A stretch of DNA of 64,000 nt from Gemmatimonadota bacterium (GCA_003222195.1 QHVB01000032.1:62001-126000); one strand, 5' to 3'. Positions 19,038 to 29,677 are shown, counted from the first letter of the stretch. Made by a program: numbers and translations. The notes: generated by a model from the letters alone, not told the origin.

Positions 19038-20945
19038 ATGAGCCCTAGGCGCACGCTCTTCCTGCTTGTGGTTCTGGCCGTCTCGGCACCCCCCGCCCGA
19101 GCTCAACAACGCGATTCCATCGAGGCTTTGAAGCACCTCACCCTCGATCAGTTGATGAACATCGACGTCATGTCCGTCTCCCTCCGCCCGCAACGCCTGT
19201 TCGAAACGCCATCAGCGATCCAGGTCATCACGCAAGACGACATTCGCGCGTCAGGCGCCACGAGCCTTCCAGAAGCGTTGCGCCTCGCTTCGAATCTGCA
19301 GGTTGCGCAAGTCGATGCGCGGCAATGGGCCATTAGCGCCCGCGGGTTCAACGGTACCACCGCCAACAAACTCCTCGTGCTCATCGATGGGAGGACTGTC
19401 TACACACCGCTCTTTTCGGGCGTCTTTTGGGATGTGCAAGACGTCCTTCTCTCGGACGTGGACCGGATCGAGGTGATCAGCGGACCAGGGGCAACACTGT
19501 GGGGCGCCAACGCGGTCAATGGCGTGATCAACGTGATCACGAAGGACGCGAAAGACACGGGGGGACTCCTGGTTACGGGCGGTGGCGGCACCGAGCTGCG
19601 CGGCCTGGGATCCGCCCGCTACGGCGGCGGGCTCGGCGCGCACGGCAACTATCGGATCTACGGCAAGGCCTTCAGTCGTGATCCCACGTTGCTCTCTAAT
19701 GGGCAAGCCGCTCCCGATGGCTGGCACATGGGACAGGGTGGATTTCGTCTGGACTGGGATGCGCCCGACAGCAACCGTCTCAGCCTCCATGGCGATTGGT
19801 ACGATGGCCGCATCGCCCAAGCGAGCCCTGGCCACATCGGCGTGAGCGGTGGGAATGTGATGGCAAAATGGGCGCATCCATTCTCCGCCAGGTCCAATCT
19901 CACGGTGCAGGCCTACTACGACCGCACGCACCGGGACATTCCGGGCACCTTTGGTGAAGATCTCGACATCTACGACATCGACCTGCAGCATCGCACCGTG
20001 GTGGGGACCCGCCACGACGTTGTTTGGGGATTCGGTTACCGACTCATCAACGATCGCGTCGTCAATACCGCGGCGTTGGCCTTCTTGCCGCCTCACGTCG
20101 CGCGACAGTGGTTCAGCGCGTTCGCCCAGGATGAGATCGCTCTGGCGTCCGATCGGCTTCACGTCACGCTCGGCACAAAGATCGAGCACAACGACTACAC
20201 CGGATTTGAGATCCAGCCCAGCGGTCGCGTGAATTGGACATTCAGCCCGTCCCGCACGCTGTGGGCGGGGATTTCGCGCGCGGTGCGCACGCCGTCGCGC
20301 ATCGACCGGGAATTGTACGCGCCCGGCCAACCTCCCTACTTCCTTGCCGGCGGCCCGGGCTTTCGCTCCGAGACAGAGCTGGCGTACGAGCTGGGATATC
20401 GCCATCAGGAGGGCGCGTTGGTGCTCGCATTTGCGGGCTTCTACAGCCGCTACCGCGGCCTCCGCAGCTTGGAGCAGGTCAATCCCCCCAAGCCTACCCC
20501 GATCGTTATCGCCAACGGTCAGGATGGCGAGTCGTACGGCGGCGAGGCCACCGCGAGCTATCGCATCACAGATGATTGGCAAGTGCATGCCGGTTACACC
20601 GAGTTACGGATCCACATCTGGCCCAATCCCGGCAGCACCGACACGAGCCGAGGCACAGCAGAGTCGCATACTCCCAATCGACAGCTGAGCCTGCGCTCGT
20701 CGCTGCGCCTGGGCGCTCAGTGGAGTGTGGACGGCGGGTTCCGTTATCTCGCTGAGATCGCCAACCAACAGCTGCCCGCGTACGCCGAGCTCGATGCCCG
20801 ACTCAGCTGGCGACCGGTCGCCGCTCTGGAGCTGTCAGTCGCCGGCCGAAATCTCTTGCACGAGCACCATGCGGAGTTCGGGACGCCCGCCGCGCGCCGA
20901 GACATTGAGCGCGGCGTGTATGGAATGGCGCAATGGCACTATTGA
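19038..20945 (+). CDS. TonB-dependent receptor of a YfiR/histidine kinase cluster
   Basis: 635 residues: signal peptide cleaved after about ARA (23), then a short linker LKHLTLDQLMNIDVMSVS, a plug domain (about 55-165: TPSAIQVITQDDIRASGA, VLIDGRTVYTPLFSGVFWD, RIEVISGPGATLWGANAVNGVINVI) and a 22-strand-type barrel ending in ...YGMAQWHY. It lacks the carboxypeptidase-like domain of the other two receptors. An AGGAAGGA site lies upstream of the ATG. The gene overlaps the YfiR gene by 13 bases. By position it is the probable outer-membrane signal entry for the kinase downstream. Confidence 0.92.
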   Translation: MSPRRTLFLLVVLAVSAPPARAQQRDSIEALKHLTLDQLMNIDVMSVSLRPQRLFETPSAIQVITQDDIRASGATSLPEALRLASNLQVAQVDARQWAISARGFNGTTANKLLVLIDGRTVYTPLFSGVFWDVQDVLLSDVDRIEVISGPGATLWGANAVNGVINVITKDAKDTGGLLVTGGGGTELRGLGSARYGGGLGAHGNYRIYGKAFSRDPTLLSNGQAAPDGWHMGQGGFRLDWDAPDSNRLSLHGDWYDGRIAQASPGHIGVSGGNVMAKWAHPFSARSNLTVQAYYDRTHRDIPGTFGEDLDIYDIDLQHRTVVGTRHDVVWGFGYRLINDRVVNTAALAFLPPHVARQWFSAFAQDEIALASDRLHVTLGTKIEHNDYTGFEIQPSGRVNWTFSPSRTLWAGISRAVRTPSRIDRELYAPGQPPYFLAGGPGFRSETELAYELGYRHQEGALVLAFAGFYSRYRGLRSLEQVNPPKPTPIVIANGQDGESYGGEATASYRITDDWQVHAGYTELRIHIWPNPGSTDTSRGTAESHTPNRQLSLRSSLRLGAQWSVDGGFRYLAEIANQQLPAYAELDARLSWRPVAALELSVAGRNLLHEHHAEFGTPAARRDIERGVYGMAQWHY

Positions 20946-21469
20946 AGGCGGCGTTCACCGTCCTGACATCCGCGCTGCTCCTCGTGCAGACCCCGCGGGC
21001 TTCCGAGTATCAGGTGAAGGCCGTGTTTCTGTTCAATTTCGCGCAGTTTGTCGAGTGGCCGGCGGTGGCCGCGCCTGACCCGCAGATGCCGGTGATCATC
21101 GGCATCCTCGGGGAGGACCCGCTCGGCACCTTCCTCGATGAGACCGTACGGGGTGAACGCCTCGGGCTCCGGCCATTCGAGATCCGCCGGTATCGCGAGC
21201 TGACGGACATAACGGCGTGTAACATTCTTTTCATCAGCCGCTCGGAGAGCGAGCGCGTTGCAGAGATTCTCGCGGCGCTCGGGAAGCGGCCCATCCTGAC
21301 GGTGAGCGACGGCGACGATTTCGCGAAGCGCGGCGGGATGATTCAGTTCGTCAATGACAAGAATCGTATCCGCCTGAGGATCAACCTGGAGGCGGCGCAA
21401 GCCGCCAATGTCACGATCAGCTCGAAGCTGCTGCGGGTCGCGGAAATCGTCCGAACGCCACGACCGTGA
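20933..21469 (+). CDS. YfiR-family periplasmic protein (DUF4154)
   Basis: 178 residues with a signal peptide (about 1-24). The family signature VKAVFLFNFAQFVEWP follows directly. YfiR of Pseudomonas is a periplasmic protein that represses the membrane diguanylate cyclase YfiN; related DUF4154 proteins occur beside sensor kinases. Here the neighbours are a TonB receptor (13-base overlap upstream) and a membrane histidine kinase (start at or just after its stop), so the most natural role is a periplasmic adaptor between receptor and kinase. That role is inferred from order, not shown. No second YfiB-like lipoprotein is present. Confidence 0.88.
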   Translation: MALLKAAFTVLTSALLLVQTPRASEYQVKAVFLFNFAQFVEWPAVAAPDPQMPVIIGILGEDPLGTFLDETVRGERLGLRPFEIRRYRELTDITACNILFISRSESERVAEILAALGKRPILTVSDGDDFAKRGGMIQFVNDKNRIRLRINLEAAQAANVTISSKLLRVAEIVRTPRP

Positions 21470-21471
21470 GC

Positions 21472-22947
21472 ATGTCGATCCGCGACTGGCCGATCAAGCG
21501 GAAGTTGACGGCGATCCTTCTCCTGATCAGCGGATTGGTGTTGGTGTTGACGTCGGTCGCGTTCGTAACCTATGAGGTCGTGACGTTTCGCCAAACGATC
21601 CAGACTCATCTCGCGACACGGTCCCGCATTCTTGCCGCCAACAGCACCGCCGCCCTGGCGTTTGCGAACGAGGCGGACGCCACAGAAATCCTCGCTGCCC
21701 TGAGGTACGACCCGCACACGGTTGCCGGGGCCTTGTATGACCGGAACGGGCGAGTCCTCGCGACCTATCCGGCCCGTGCCGCCGCCGATCTGATCCCCGG
21801 AGCGCCAGAGCCGGACGGCTACCGCTTCGAGGGCGGCCGTCTTGTGGCGTTTACGCCCGTAGCGCAGGGAGCAAACCAGCGGTTGGGCACTCTCTACATC
21901 GCGTCGGACACGAAGGCGGTATCGGACGCCATCCGGCTCTCCGGCATCATCGCCATTGTCGTCCTTGCGATCGCGCTGCTGGCCGCCTATGCGCTGGCCG
22001 CCGCGCTGCAGGGACGGATTTCAGCCCCGATCCTCGCGCTTGCGGAAACCGCGACGGCGGCCTCGACCCGTCAGGATTATTCCCTGCGCGCGCCCAAGTT
22101 TGGCGAGGACGAATTGGGCACGCTGACCGACGCCTTCAACCAGATGCTCGGCCGGATCGAGGACCAGAAGCAGGAGCTGCAACAGCACGCGACGAGGCTG
22201 GAACAGCGGGTCGCGGACCGCACCAAGGAACTGGAGCACCGGAACGAGGCGCTCCGGCGCAATGCCGCCGAGCTGCTCGCCGCGAACAACGAGCTGGACG
22301 CCTTTGCCTACTCCGTCTCGCACGACTTGCGCGCGCCGCTCCGCAGCATCGACGGCTTCAGCCAGGTGCTGCTGGAAGATTACGCGACCCAGTTAGGGGA
22401 CGGGGGGCGGGATTCCCTGCAACGTGTACGCGCCGCGAGCCAGCGGATGGCTACGCTGATCGACGATCTGTTGAAGCTGGCCCGCGTCACCCGGGCGGAA
22501 ATGCGGACGGAGCCCGTGGATTTAAGCGCGATGGCCCGGGACATCGTAGTCGATATCCAGCGCGCGGCACCGGACCGCCCGGTGGAATTCGCAATCACTC
22601 CCGGCCTTGAGGCCCAGGGCGATTCCCGGCTCCTCCGGGTCGTGCTCGACAATCTCCTGCGGAATGGCTGGAAGTACAGCTCGAAACGGCCGCAAGCGCG
22701 AGTGGAGTTCAACGCGCTCGAGGAAAACGGCGAGCGCGTGTTCGTGGTCAAGGACAATGGCGCTGGCTTCGACATGCGGTACGCCGACAAGCTGTTCGGC
22801 GTGTTCCAGCGTCTCCATTCGGCGGCCGAATTTGAGGGCACCGGGGTGGGGCTCGCCACAGTGCGCCGCATCATCGACCGGCACGGCGGCCGAATCTGGG
22901 CCGAGGGCGTGGTCGATCAGGGCGCGACATTCTACTTCACGCTGTGA
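21472..22947 (+). CDS. membrane sensor histidine kinase with periplasmic sensor and HAMP
   Basis: About 491 residues. TM1 (about 12-35) and TM2 (about 155-180) flank a periplasmic domain of about 120 residues that resembles the CHASE8-type sensor of YfiN-like proteins. A HAMP (ISAPILALAETA...DELGTLTDAFNQML) and coiled coil lead to the DHp domain with [21 protein letters not shown] (His about 283) and a HATPase ([46 protein letters not shown]), the pattern of phytochrome-like kinases that pair with Rcp1 regulators. An in-frame GTG at 21466 gives GTGA overlap with yfiR; ATG 21472 is my choice. It replaces the GGDEF output seen in YfiN. Confidence 0.9.
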   Translation: MSIRDWPIKRKLTAILLLISGLVLVLTSVAFVTYEVVTFRQTIQTHLATRSRILAANSTAALAFANEADATEILAALRYDPHTVAGALYDRNGRVLATYPARAAADLIPGAPEPDGYRFEGGRLVAFTPVAQGANQRLGTLYIASDTKAVSDAIRLSGIIAIVVLAIALLAAYALAAALQGRISAPILALAETATAASTRQDYSLRAPKFGEDELGTLTDAFNQMLGRIEDQKQELQQHATRLEQRVADRTKELEHRNEALRRNAAELLAANNELDAFAYSVSHDLRAPLRSIDGFSQVLLEDYATQLGDGGRDSLQRVRAASQRMATLIDDLLKLARVTRAEMRTEPVDLSAMARDIVVDIQRAAPDRPVEFAITPGLEAQGDSRLLRVVLDNLLRNGWKYSSKRPQARVEFNALEENGERVFVVKDNGAGFDMRYADKLFGVFQRLHSAAEFEGTGVGLATVRRIIDRHGGRIWAEGVVDQGATFYFTL

Positions 22948-22959
22948 TGGGAGGCTCGA

Positions 22960-23403
22960 GTGAACGCCGGAAAGATTCTGCTCGTGGAGGACAATCCCGA
23001 CGATGTAGCCTTGACGATGCGGGCGCTCAAGAGTCACAACATCACGAACGACGTGATCGTCGCGCAGGACGGCGTCGAGGCCATCGACTACCTCTTTGGC
23101 ACGAAGGGCCGCCCCGCGCCGACCGATCTGCCGGCTGTCGTGCTGCTCGACCTCAAGCTCCCCAAGATCAATGGCATGGAGGTCCTGCAGCGCATCCGCG
23201 CGGACGAGCGCACCCGGCTCTTACCGGTCGTGATCCTGACCTCCTCGGACGAGGAGCGCGACATCATCGACGGGTACAGCCTGGGCGCGAACAGCTACGT
23301 CCGTAAACCGGTCGACTTCGTGGAGTTCACCAAGGCGGCGCAACAACTCGGCCTGTACTGGCTGCTGATGAATCGGACCCCGCCGCCCCCCCGAGGTCCC
23401 TGA
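22960..23403 (+). CDS. single-domain response regulator, Rcp1-like
   Basis: 147 residues forming one receiver domain: acidic pair in LLVEDNPDD, phospho-Asp in [17 protein letters not shown], Thr/Ser in ILTSSDEE and Lys in YVRKPVDF. The end LGLYWLLMN is the usual tail of Rcp1-type regulators, partners of bacteriophytochrome-like kinases. No DNA-binding output is attached. The GTG start at 22960 has GGGAGG five bases upstream. It sits between a kinase and a hybrid kinase, so it may shuttle phosphate between them. Confidence 0.92.
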   Translation: MNAGKILLVEDNPDDVALTMRALKSHNITNDVIVAQDGVEAIDYLFGTKGRPAPTDLPAVVLLDLKLPKINGMEVLQRIRADERTRLLPVVILTSSDEERDIIDGYSLGANSYVRKPVDFVEFTKAAQQLGLYWLLMNRTPPPPRGP

Positions 23404-23408
23404 GCACC

Positions 23409-26198
23409 GTGGCCGCGACGACTCGCATCCTCCTAATCGAGGACAATCCGCAGGACGCCGAGCTTGAGGAGCGCGAGATCCGCCGGGTCGAGGCCGCGTG
23501 CACGTTCCTGCGGGTCGACACGCGCGAGGGAATGGTCGCAGCGCTGCACGATTTCGTCCCCGACGTCATCCTGACCGACCATTCGCTGCCCACGTTCGCG
23601 GCGCAGGACGCGCTCGAGCTCGGGCAGCAGCTCTCGCCGGACACGCCGATCATCGTCGTGACCGGACGGTTGGGAGATGAGCCAGCCGTGCAATACCTGC
23701 AGGCCGGTGCGGCGGATTACGTTGTGAAGGATCACCTGCATCGCCTCGGTCCCGCCGTACTTCGCGCGCTCGACATCAAGCGCAGCCGGGAGGCGCAGAC
23801 GCGTGCGCGGCAACTTCAGGCCGCGACCTATCGCATCGCCCAGGTGGCGATGAGCGCGCCGCGACTCGAGGAATTGCTGCCCACGGTCCACCAGATCGTG
23901 AGCGAGCTGATGCCGGCGAAGAACTTCTACATTGCGCTGTACGACGAAGCGACCGACCTGCTCACCTTTCCATACTTCGTCGACGAGGTCGATCCCCCGC
24001 CCGCGCCCCGCCATCCCGGTCGCGGCATCACCGAGTACGTGCTGCGCACGGGCCGACCCCTGCTGGTGAAGCCAGAGTCTCAGCTTGACCTCGATTACCT
24101 CGGCGCGGTCGAAGCGGTTGGCACCGCGTCAGTCGACTGGCTGGGCGTGCCCCTCAAACAGGGAGACCGCACCGTCGGTGTGCTTGCCGTGCAGACCTAC
24201 ACCGCGGGCGTTCGCTACGAGGAGCACCACAAGGACATGCTCCAATTCGTCTCGACGCAGGTCGAGGCGGCAATCGAGCGCACCCGCGCCGAGCAGGCGT
24301 TGCGCGCCTCGGAGGCCCAGCTCAAAGCCGTCCTCCACTCGGCGCTCGACGCCCACGTCGCCATGGATGACGCCGGTCGGGTCACGAGCTGGAACCAGCA
24401 AGCCGAATCGATGTTCGGATGGGCCGAGCGAGACGTCCTGGGCCAGCGCCTCGCCGACATCATCGTGCCGCTCGCCCATCGCGAGGCCCATGCGGCCGGC
24501 TTGCGCCACTTCCTCGCCACTGGCGAGGGACCCATTCTCAACCAGCGCATCGAGCTGACCGCGCTGCGGCGCGACGGCAGCGAGTTTCCGGTGGAGCTCG
24601 CCGTAGCCCCTGTGCGAATCGGGATGACATGGCTGTTCAGCGCATTCGTGCGGGATATCACCGCCCGGCGGGCGGCGGACGAGGCGTTGCGCGTGTCCGA
24701 ACAAAAGTTCGGCAGCGCCTTCCAGGCACACCCTTCTCCGATGGCTATCGCGAGGCTGGCCGACGCCCGCTGGGTCGACGTGAACGAAAGCCTGCTGCGT
24801 CTCTTCGGCATGAATCGGGCCGAGACAGTCGGGCGGAGCGGACACGATCTGGGCATCTGGCGGCGCGACGAGCTGCGGCAGCAAATGCTGGCGCAGCTCA
24901 GGGCCGGGGGTGTCTTCCGCGATGTCGAGGTGGAGTGGCTGACCCGCTCGCGCGAGACCCGCACCGGCCTCCTGTCCGCTGAGGTGATCGCGTTCGCCGG
25001 TGAGCCCCATTTTCTGCTCCACTTCCAGGACGTCACGGAGCGCAAGCAGCTCGAGGGTCAGCTGCGGCAGGCGCAAAAGATGGAGGCGATCGGCCGGCTC
25101 GCGGGTGGCGTGGCGCACGATTTCAACAACGTGCTCACAGCGATTTTTGGCTACGTCGACATTTTGCGCGAAGAGATGCCGGCGGACAGCACGGCACAGC
25201 GGGATCTCGCCGAGGTGCGGAAGGCTTCGGAGCGAGCGGCATCGCTCACGAAGCAGCTCCTGGCGTTCAGCCGCCAGCAGGTGCTCGAACCAGTGGTCTT
25301 GGACCCCAACGCGCTGGTCGAAGACTTCGAGAAGATGCTGCACCGCCTGATCGGCGAGGATGTGGAGCTGCGGCTCTCGCTTGCGGGGGACGCCGGGAAT
25401 GTGCTAGCCGACCCCGGTCAGCTGCAGCAGGTGCTCATGAACCTCGTGGTCAATGCCCGCGACGCGATGCCGACCGGCGGGAAGCTCATTCTCGAAACTG
25501 CGAATGCCGAGCTCGGCGAGCAGTACGCCGAGCTGCACCAGCCGGTCGTGCCGGGCCGGTACGTCATGCTCGCGGTGAGCGACACTGGAACGGGCATGAC
25601 GCCGGAAACGAGGGCGCGCATCTTCGAGCCGTTTTTCACGACCAAAGAGAAAGGCAAGGGCACGGGGCTCGGCTTGTCCACCGTGTATGGAATCGTCAAG
25701 CAGTCGGGCGGCTACGTCTGGGTCTACAGCGAACTCGGGCGGGGCACCACGTTCAAGATCTACCTCCCCCGCGTCGACGCCGCCCCGGATACACTGCTGC
25801 CTGCCCGCGAGCCTTCCACCGTCGCGGGCACGGAGACGATCCTGCTGGCGGAAGACGACGCGGTGCTGCGTCCGCTAGCCAGGGGGTTGCTCGAGAAACT
25901 CGGCTACACGGTCCTCGACGCCGCAGATGCCGAGGAGGCGCTCGAGGCGGCGCGACAGTACCCCGAGGTGATCCACCTGCTCCTCACGGACGTCGTCATG
26001 CCCGGCGCGAGCGGACGCGAGCTCGCCCGGCAGCTCGAGAACCCCCGCCCGCAAATCAAGGTCCTCTACGTTTCGGGCTATACCGATGACGCCATTGTTC
26101 ACCACGGCATGCTCGAGCCCGGCCTGAATTTCCTCCAGAAGCCCTTCACGCCCACAGCCCTCGCGCGTAAGGTCCGCGAGGTGCTGGACACGAAATGA
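23409..26198 (+). CDS. hybrid histidine kinase (REC-GAF-PAS-PAS-HisKA-HATPase-REC)
   Basis: 929 residues, soluble. Receiver 1 (about 5-115, LTDHSLPTF; YVVKDHL), GAF (about 140-290, containing ELMPAKNFYIALYD), PAS 1 (about 300-415), PAS 2 (about 425-540), DHp with VAHDFNNVLT (His about 569), HATPase ([26 protein letters not shown]) and receiver 2 (about 810-925, [12 protein letters not shown]). GTG start 5 bases after the Rcp1-like gene. Its GAF segment is strikingly similar to that of the kinase at 35808, which suggests domain exchange. It is the last gene of the TonB-YfiR run. Confidence 0.93.
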   Translation: MAATTRILLIEDNPQDAELEEREIRRVEAACTFLRVDTREGMVAALHDFVPDVILTDHSLPTFAAQDALELGQQLSPDTPIIVVTGRLGDEPAVQYLQAGAADYVVKDHLHRLGPAVLRALDIKRSREAQTRARQLQAATYRIAQVAMSAPRLEELLPTVHQIVSELMPAKNFYIALYDEATDLLTFPYFVDEVDPPPAPRHPGRGITEYVLRTGRPLLVKPESQLDLDYLGAVEAVGTASVDWLGVPLKQGDRTVGVLAVQTYTAGVRYEEHHKDMLQFVSTQVEAAIERTRAEQALRASEAQLKAVLHSALDAHVAMDDAGRVTSWNQQAESMFGWAERDVLGQRLADIIVPLAHREAHAAGLRHFLATGEGPILNQRIELTALRRDGSEFPVELAVAPVRIGMTWLFSAFVRDITARRAADEALRVSEQKFGSAFQAHPSPMAIARLADARWVDVNESLLRLFGMNRAETVGRSGHDLGIWRRDELRQQMLAQLRAGGVFRDVEVEWLTRSRETRTGLLSAEVIAFAGEPHFLLHFQDVTERKQLEGQLRQAQKMEAIGRLAGGVAHDFNNVLTAIFGYVDILREEMPADSTAQRDLAEVRKASERAASLTKQLLAFSRQQVLEPVVLDPNALVEDFEKMLHRLIGEDVELRLSLAGDAGNVLADPGQLQQVLMNLVVNARDAMPTGGKLILETANAELGEQYAELHQPVVPGRYVMLAVSDTGTGMTPETRARIFEPFFTTKEKGKGTGLGLSTVYGIVKQSGGYVWVYSELGRGTTFKIYLPRVDAAPDTLLPAREPSTVAGTETILLAEDDAVLRPLARGLLEKLGYTVLDAADAEEALEAARQYPEVIHLLLTDVVMPGASGRELARQLENPRPQIKVLYVSGYTDDAIVHHGMLEPGLNFLQKPFTPTALARKVREVLDTK

Positions 26199-26277
26199 GC
26201 GGCGCGGGATTGGGGGGCGGCACCAGCATCCCTAAAGCTTCTCCCTAACTTGCCGCACCCCTATATTTCGCCGCTCT

Positions 26278-26350
26278 TCCCGAGTAGCTCAGTTGGTAGA
26301 GCAGCCGGCTGTTAACCGGCGGGTCGCAGGTTCGAGTCCTGCCTCGGGAG
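26278..26350 (+). tRNA. tRNA-Asn (GTT)
   Basis: A complete 73-base cloverleaf. Acceptor arms TCCCGAG (26278-26284) and CTCGGGA (26343-26349) pair fully; the D arm is GCTC/GAGC, the anticodon stem GCCGG/CCGGC carries loop CTGTTAA with anticodon GTT, and the T arm is GCAGG-TTCGAGT-CCTGC. The 3' CCA is not encoded. A possible -10 box TATATT lies at 26262-26267. Its 3' part is repeated at 31534-31568. Confidence 0.95.
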
Positions 26351-26466
26351 CTTCCCAACCCTCAGCGCTCCAATCGCTTTCAGACGCCCAGTTTTCGCCC
26401 CCCGGCGCTGGTGACGGTTTCGGGTTGCCTTTCGGGGGTCGGGACGGCCCACGGCCCGGTCGAGCA

Positions 26467-27447
26467 TCACACCGCCGCGGGTTCGCGCCGGCTCGCAGCT
26501 GAGCCGCGCAGCCGCTCGGCGTCGCGCAAGGGCGGCTCGCCGAAGAGCCTCCTGTACTCCCGGCTGAAGTGCGACGCATCATCGTAGCCCACCCGGTATC
26601 CGGCGGTCGCGGCGTCGACATCGCCGGCGAGGAGGAGCCGCCGGGCCTCCTGCAACCGGAACTGCTTCTGAAACTGCAACGGGCTCATCCCGGTGGCTGC
26701 CTTGAAGTGGTGGTGCAAGCCTGAAACGCTCATCCCTAGCTGCCGGGCGAGGCCGGCGAGGCGGAGCGGCTTGTTGTGATTCGTGCGGAGGAGCTCGATC
26801 GCCTTGGCGATCCGATGCGCGCGGCCGCCGCTGACGGCGATCTGACGAAGCCGACCGCCCTGCTCTCCGAGACAAAGCCGATAGATGATCTCGCGGGCGA
26901 CGAGCGGCGCAAGCACGCCGTAGTCGCCCGGCGAATCGAGGAGGCGGACTACCCGGACCACCGCATCGAGCAGGCTTGCGTCGAGCCGGCTCACGGCCAT
27001 CACCTTGAGCGCGTCATCCATCCCCGAGGTGTGGAGCCCAGCCTCGATCAGGACCTCCGTAACGACGGCGGGGTCGAGCACAAGGCGCACGGCGAGGTAC
27101 GGCTGCTCCTTCGACGCGTCGACGATGTGGCCCGCCACGGGCAGCTCGGCCGAGACGAGCAGGTAGTGGGAAGCGTCATAGCGGTACCGCTCCTTGCCGA
27201 GGAGCACCTCCTTACTTCCCTGGGCGATGACGCAGAAGGACGGCTCGGTGACGCCGTAGCGCGGCCCGGTTGGTGAAGAGAAGCGGTACAGGAAGAGACC
27301 AGGAGCCGCCTCGACGCTTCTGTCCTCCGCGACATGGCGCGCGATCCGTTCAGCGAGCTCGTCTCTGCTCATTCGCATGCGTTCGACGCCGTGCTGACGT
27401 TGAGGCTTCGTCTCCACCGATGATCCTCCGGTCGCCTGGTTCGACAT
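26467..27447 (-). CDS. AraC-family transcriptional regulator
   Basis: About 326 residues. The N-terminal half (about 45-190, with FCVIAQGSKEVLLG) is the AraC_N ligand-binding type; the C-terminal part (about 225-320) holds two helix-turn-helix units, with LAGLARQLGMSVSGLHHHFKAATGMSPLQFQKQFRL and VGYDDASHFSREYRRLFG. The group commonly controls a neighbouring oxidoreductase gene. It is divergent from the aldo/keto reductase gene with a 120-base gap, so it probably regulates that operon. ATG 27447 has GGAG at 7 bases; a GTG 30 bases later also has GGAGG. Confidence 0.92.
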   Translation of the reverse strand: MSNQATGGSSVETKPQRQHGVERMRMSRDELAERIARHVAEDRSVEAAPGLFLYRFSSPTGPRYGVTEPSFCVIAQGSKEVLLGKERYRYDASHYLLVSAELPVAGHIVDASKEQPYLAVRLVLDPAVVTEVLIEAGLHTSGMDDALKVMAVSRLDASLLDAVVRVVRLLDSPGDYGVLAPLVAREIIYRLCLGEQGGRLRQIAVSGGRAHRIAKAIELLRTNHNKPLRLAGLARQLGMSVSGLHHHFKAATGMSPLQFQKQFRLQEARRLLLAGDVDAATAGYRVGYDDASHFSREYRRLFGEPPLRDAERLRGSAASRREPAAV

Positions 27448-27558
27448 CCAGAGTCTCCGGAATTCTATCACCCCCTCGCACAATCGACGAGCGAGGCTTG
27501 CAGAATTGTACAATGACTGAGCACGATCGTCATATCAGTTGTCGCCTCAGCTCGGTAG

Positions 27559-28568
<1,010 letters not shown>

Positions 28569-28570
28569 TC

Positions 28571-29677
28571 ATGACTACGCTGACGCTCTTTATCATCGCT
28601 GCAGGTCTGGCACAGCAGCCGCAGTGGGTGGTCCCCGCGGGATTCCACGTCACCGTGTTCGCGGACAGCGTCGAGAACGCGCGCGAGATGGCGTTGGGTC
28701 CGCAAGGCACCGTGTTCGTCGGATCGATGAGGGCCGGCAAGGTGCACGCAGTCATCGATCGCAACGGCGATCACAAGGCCGACCGGGTGGTGCTGATCGC
28801 CAGCGGCCTCGATGAGCCCAATGGCGTCGCGATACACAACGGCGCGCTCTATGTGGCGACTGCGAGCAAGCTCCTGCGGTTCGATGATATCGAGCGGCAC
28901 CTCGACTCCCCTCCTGCCCCGGTCGTAGTCCGTGATAGCTTGCCGAATTCGACGCTCGGACACACGTGGAAGTTCATCGCGTTCGGACCCGACAGCTTGC
29001 TGTACATGTCGGTCGGCGCTCCATGCAACGTGTGCATCCCGCCGCCCCTGGTAGCGACGATTCTGCAGATGAAGCCCGACGGATCGGACCTCAAGGTCTT
29101 CGCCGAGGGCGTGCGCAACACCGTCGGATTCGATTGGCACCCGGTCTCAGGGGAACTGTGGTTCACCGATAATGGTCGCGACATGCTCGGCGACGACGTG
29201 CCGAGCGACGAGCTCAATGTTGCCTGGAAACCCGGCCTGCACTTCGGCTTCCCGTTCTGCCATCAGGGTGACGTGTCCGACCCGCAGTTCGGCGCGCAGC
29301 GGGCCTGTTCCACGAGGGAGCCACCGGTGCTGAAGCTCGGCGCCCACGTGGCGGCGCTCGGCATCACGTTCTACACAGGCAACATGTTCCCCGCGACCTA
29401 CAAGAACGCTGTGATCATCGCAGAGCATGGCTCGTGGAACCGGTCGGTTCCGAGCGGCTATCGCGTCATGGTGGCGCGCACGGATGGACGCCGTGTGACC
29501 AGCTACGAAACGTTCCTCGACGGTTTCCTGCCCAACAGAGCGAGCGCGCCAGGCGGCTGGGGAGCCACCACGGCGGCACTCGGCCGGCCGGTCGATGTGC
29601 TGCAGATGCCGGACGGCTCTGTTTTGATAAGCGACGACACTGGCAATCGCCTCCTCCGTGTCAGCTACGCTCGGTAG
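28571..29677 (+). CDS. secreted sorbosone dehydrogenase-like / PQQ sugar dehydrogenase family beta-propeller
   Basis: About 368 residues: short signal peptide, then a beta-propeller with repeats such as AREMALGPQGTVFVGSM and FDWHPVSGELWFTDNGRDMLGDDVPSDELN, EHGSWNRSVPSGYRV and a final DVLQMPDGSVLISDDTGNRLLRV. These motifs match L-sorbosone dehydrogenase/soluble glucose dehydrogenase-like proteins, which oxidise sugars with PQQ in the periplasm. Whether this protein binds PQQ is not certain. ATG 28571 has GAGGGG upstream; an in-frame ATG at 28553 would overlap the reductase gene. Confidence 0.85.
   Translation: MTTLTLFIIAAGLAQQPQWVVPAGFHVTVFADSVENAREMALGPQGTVFVGSMRAGKVHAVIDRNGDHKADRVVLIASGLDEPNGVAIHNGALYVATASKLLRFDDIERHLDSPPAPVVVRDSLPNSTLGHTWKFIAFGPDSLLYMSVGAPCNVCIPPPLVATILQMKPDGSDLKVFAEGVRNTVGFDWHPVSGELWFTDNGRDMLGDDVPSDELNVAWKPGLHFGFPFCHQGDVSDPQFGAQRACSTREPPVLKLGAHVAALGITFYTGNMFPATYKNAVIIAEHGSWNRSVPSGYRVMVARTDGRRVTSYETFLDGFLPNRASAPGGWGATTAALGRPVDVLQMPDGSVLISDDTGNRLLRVSYAR

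Noticed and set aside
26289-26621. Minus-strand ORF across tRNA-Asn ending in EAGLEPATRRLTAGCSTN
   Set aside because: The end is a translation of the tRNA itself; the rest overlaps the AraC gene end. Classic spurious ORF.
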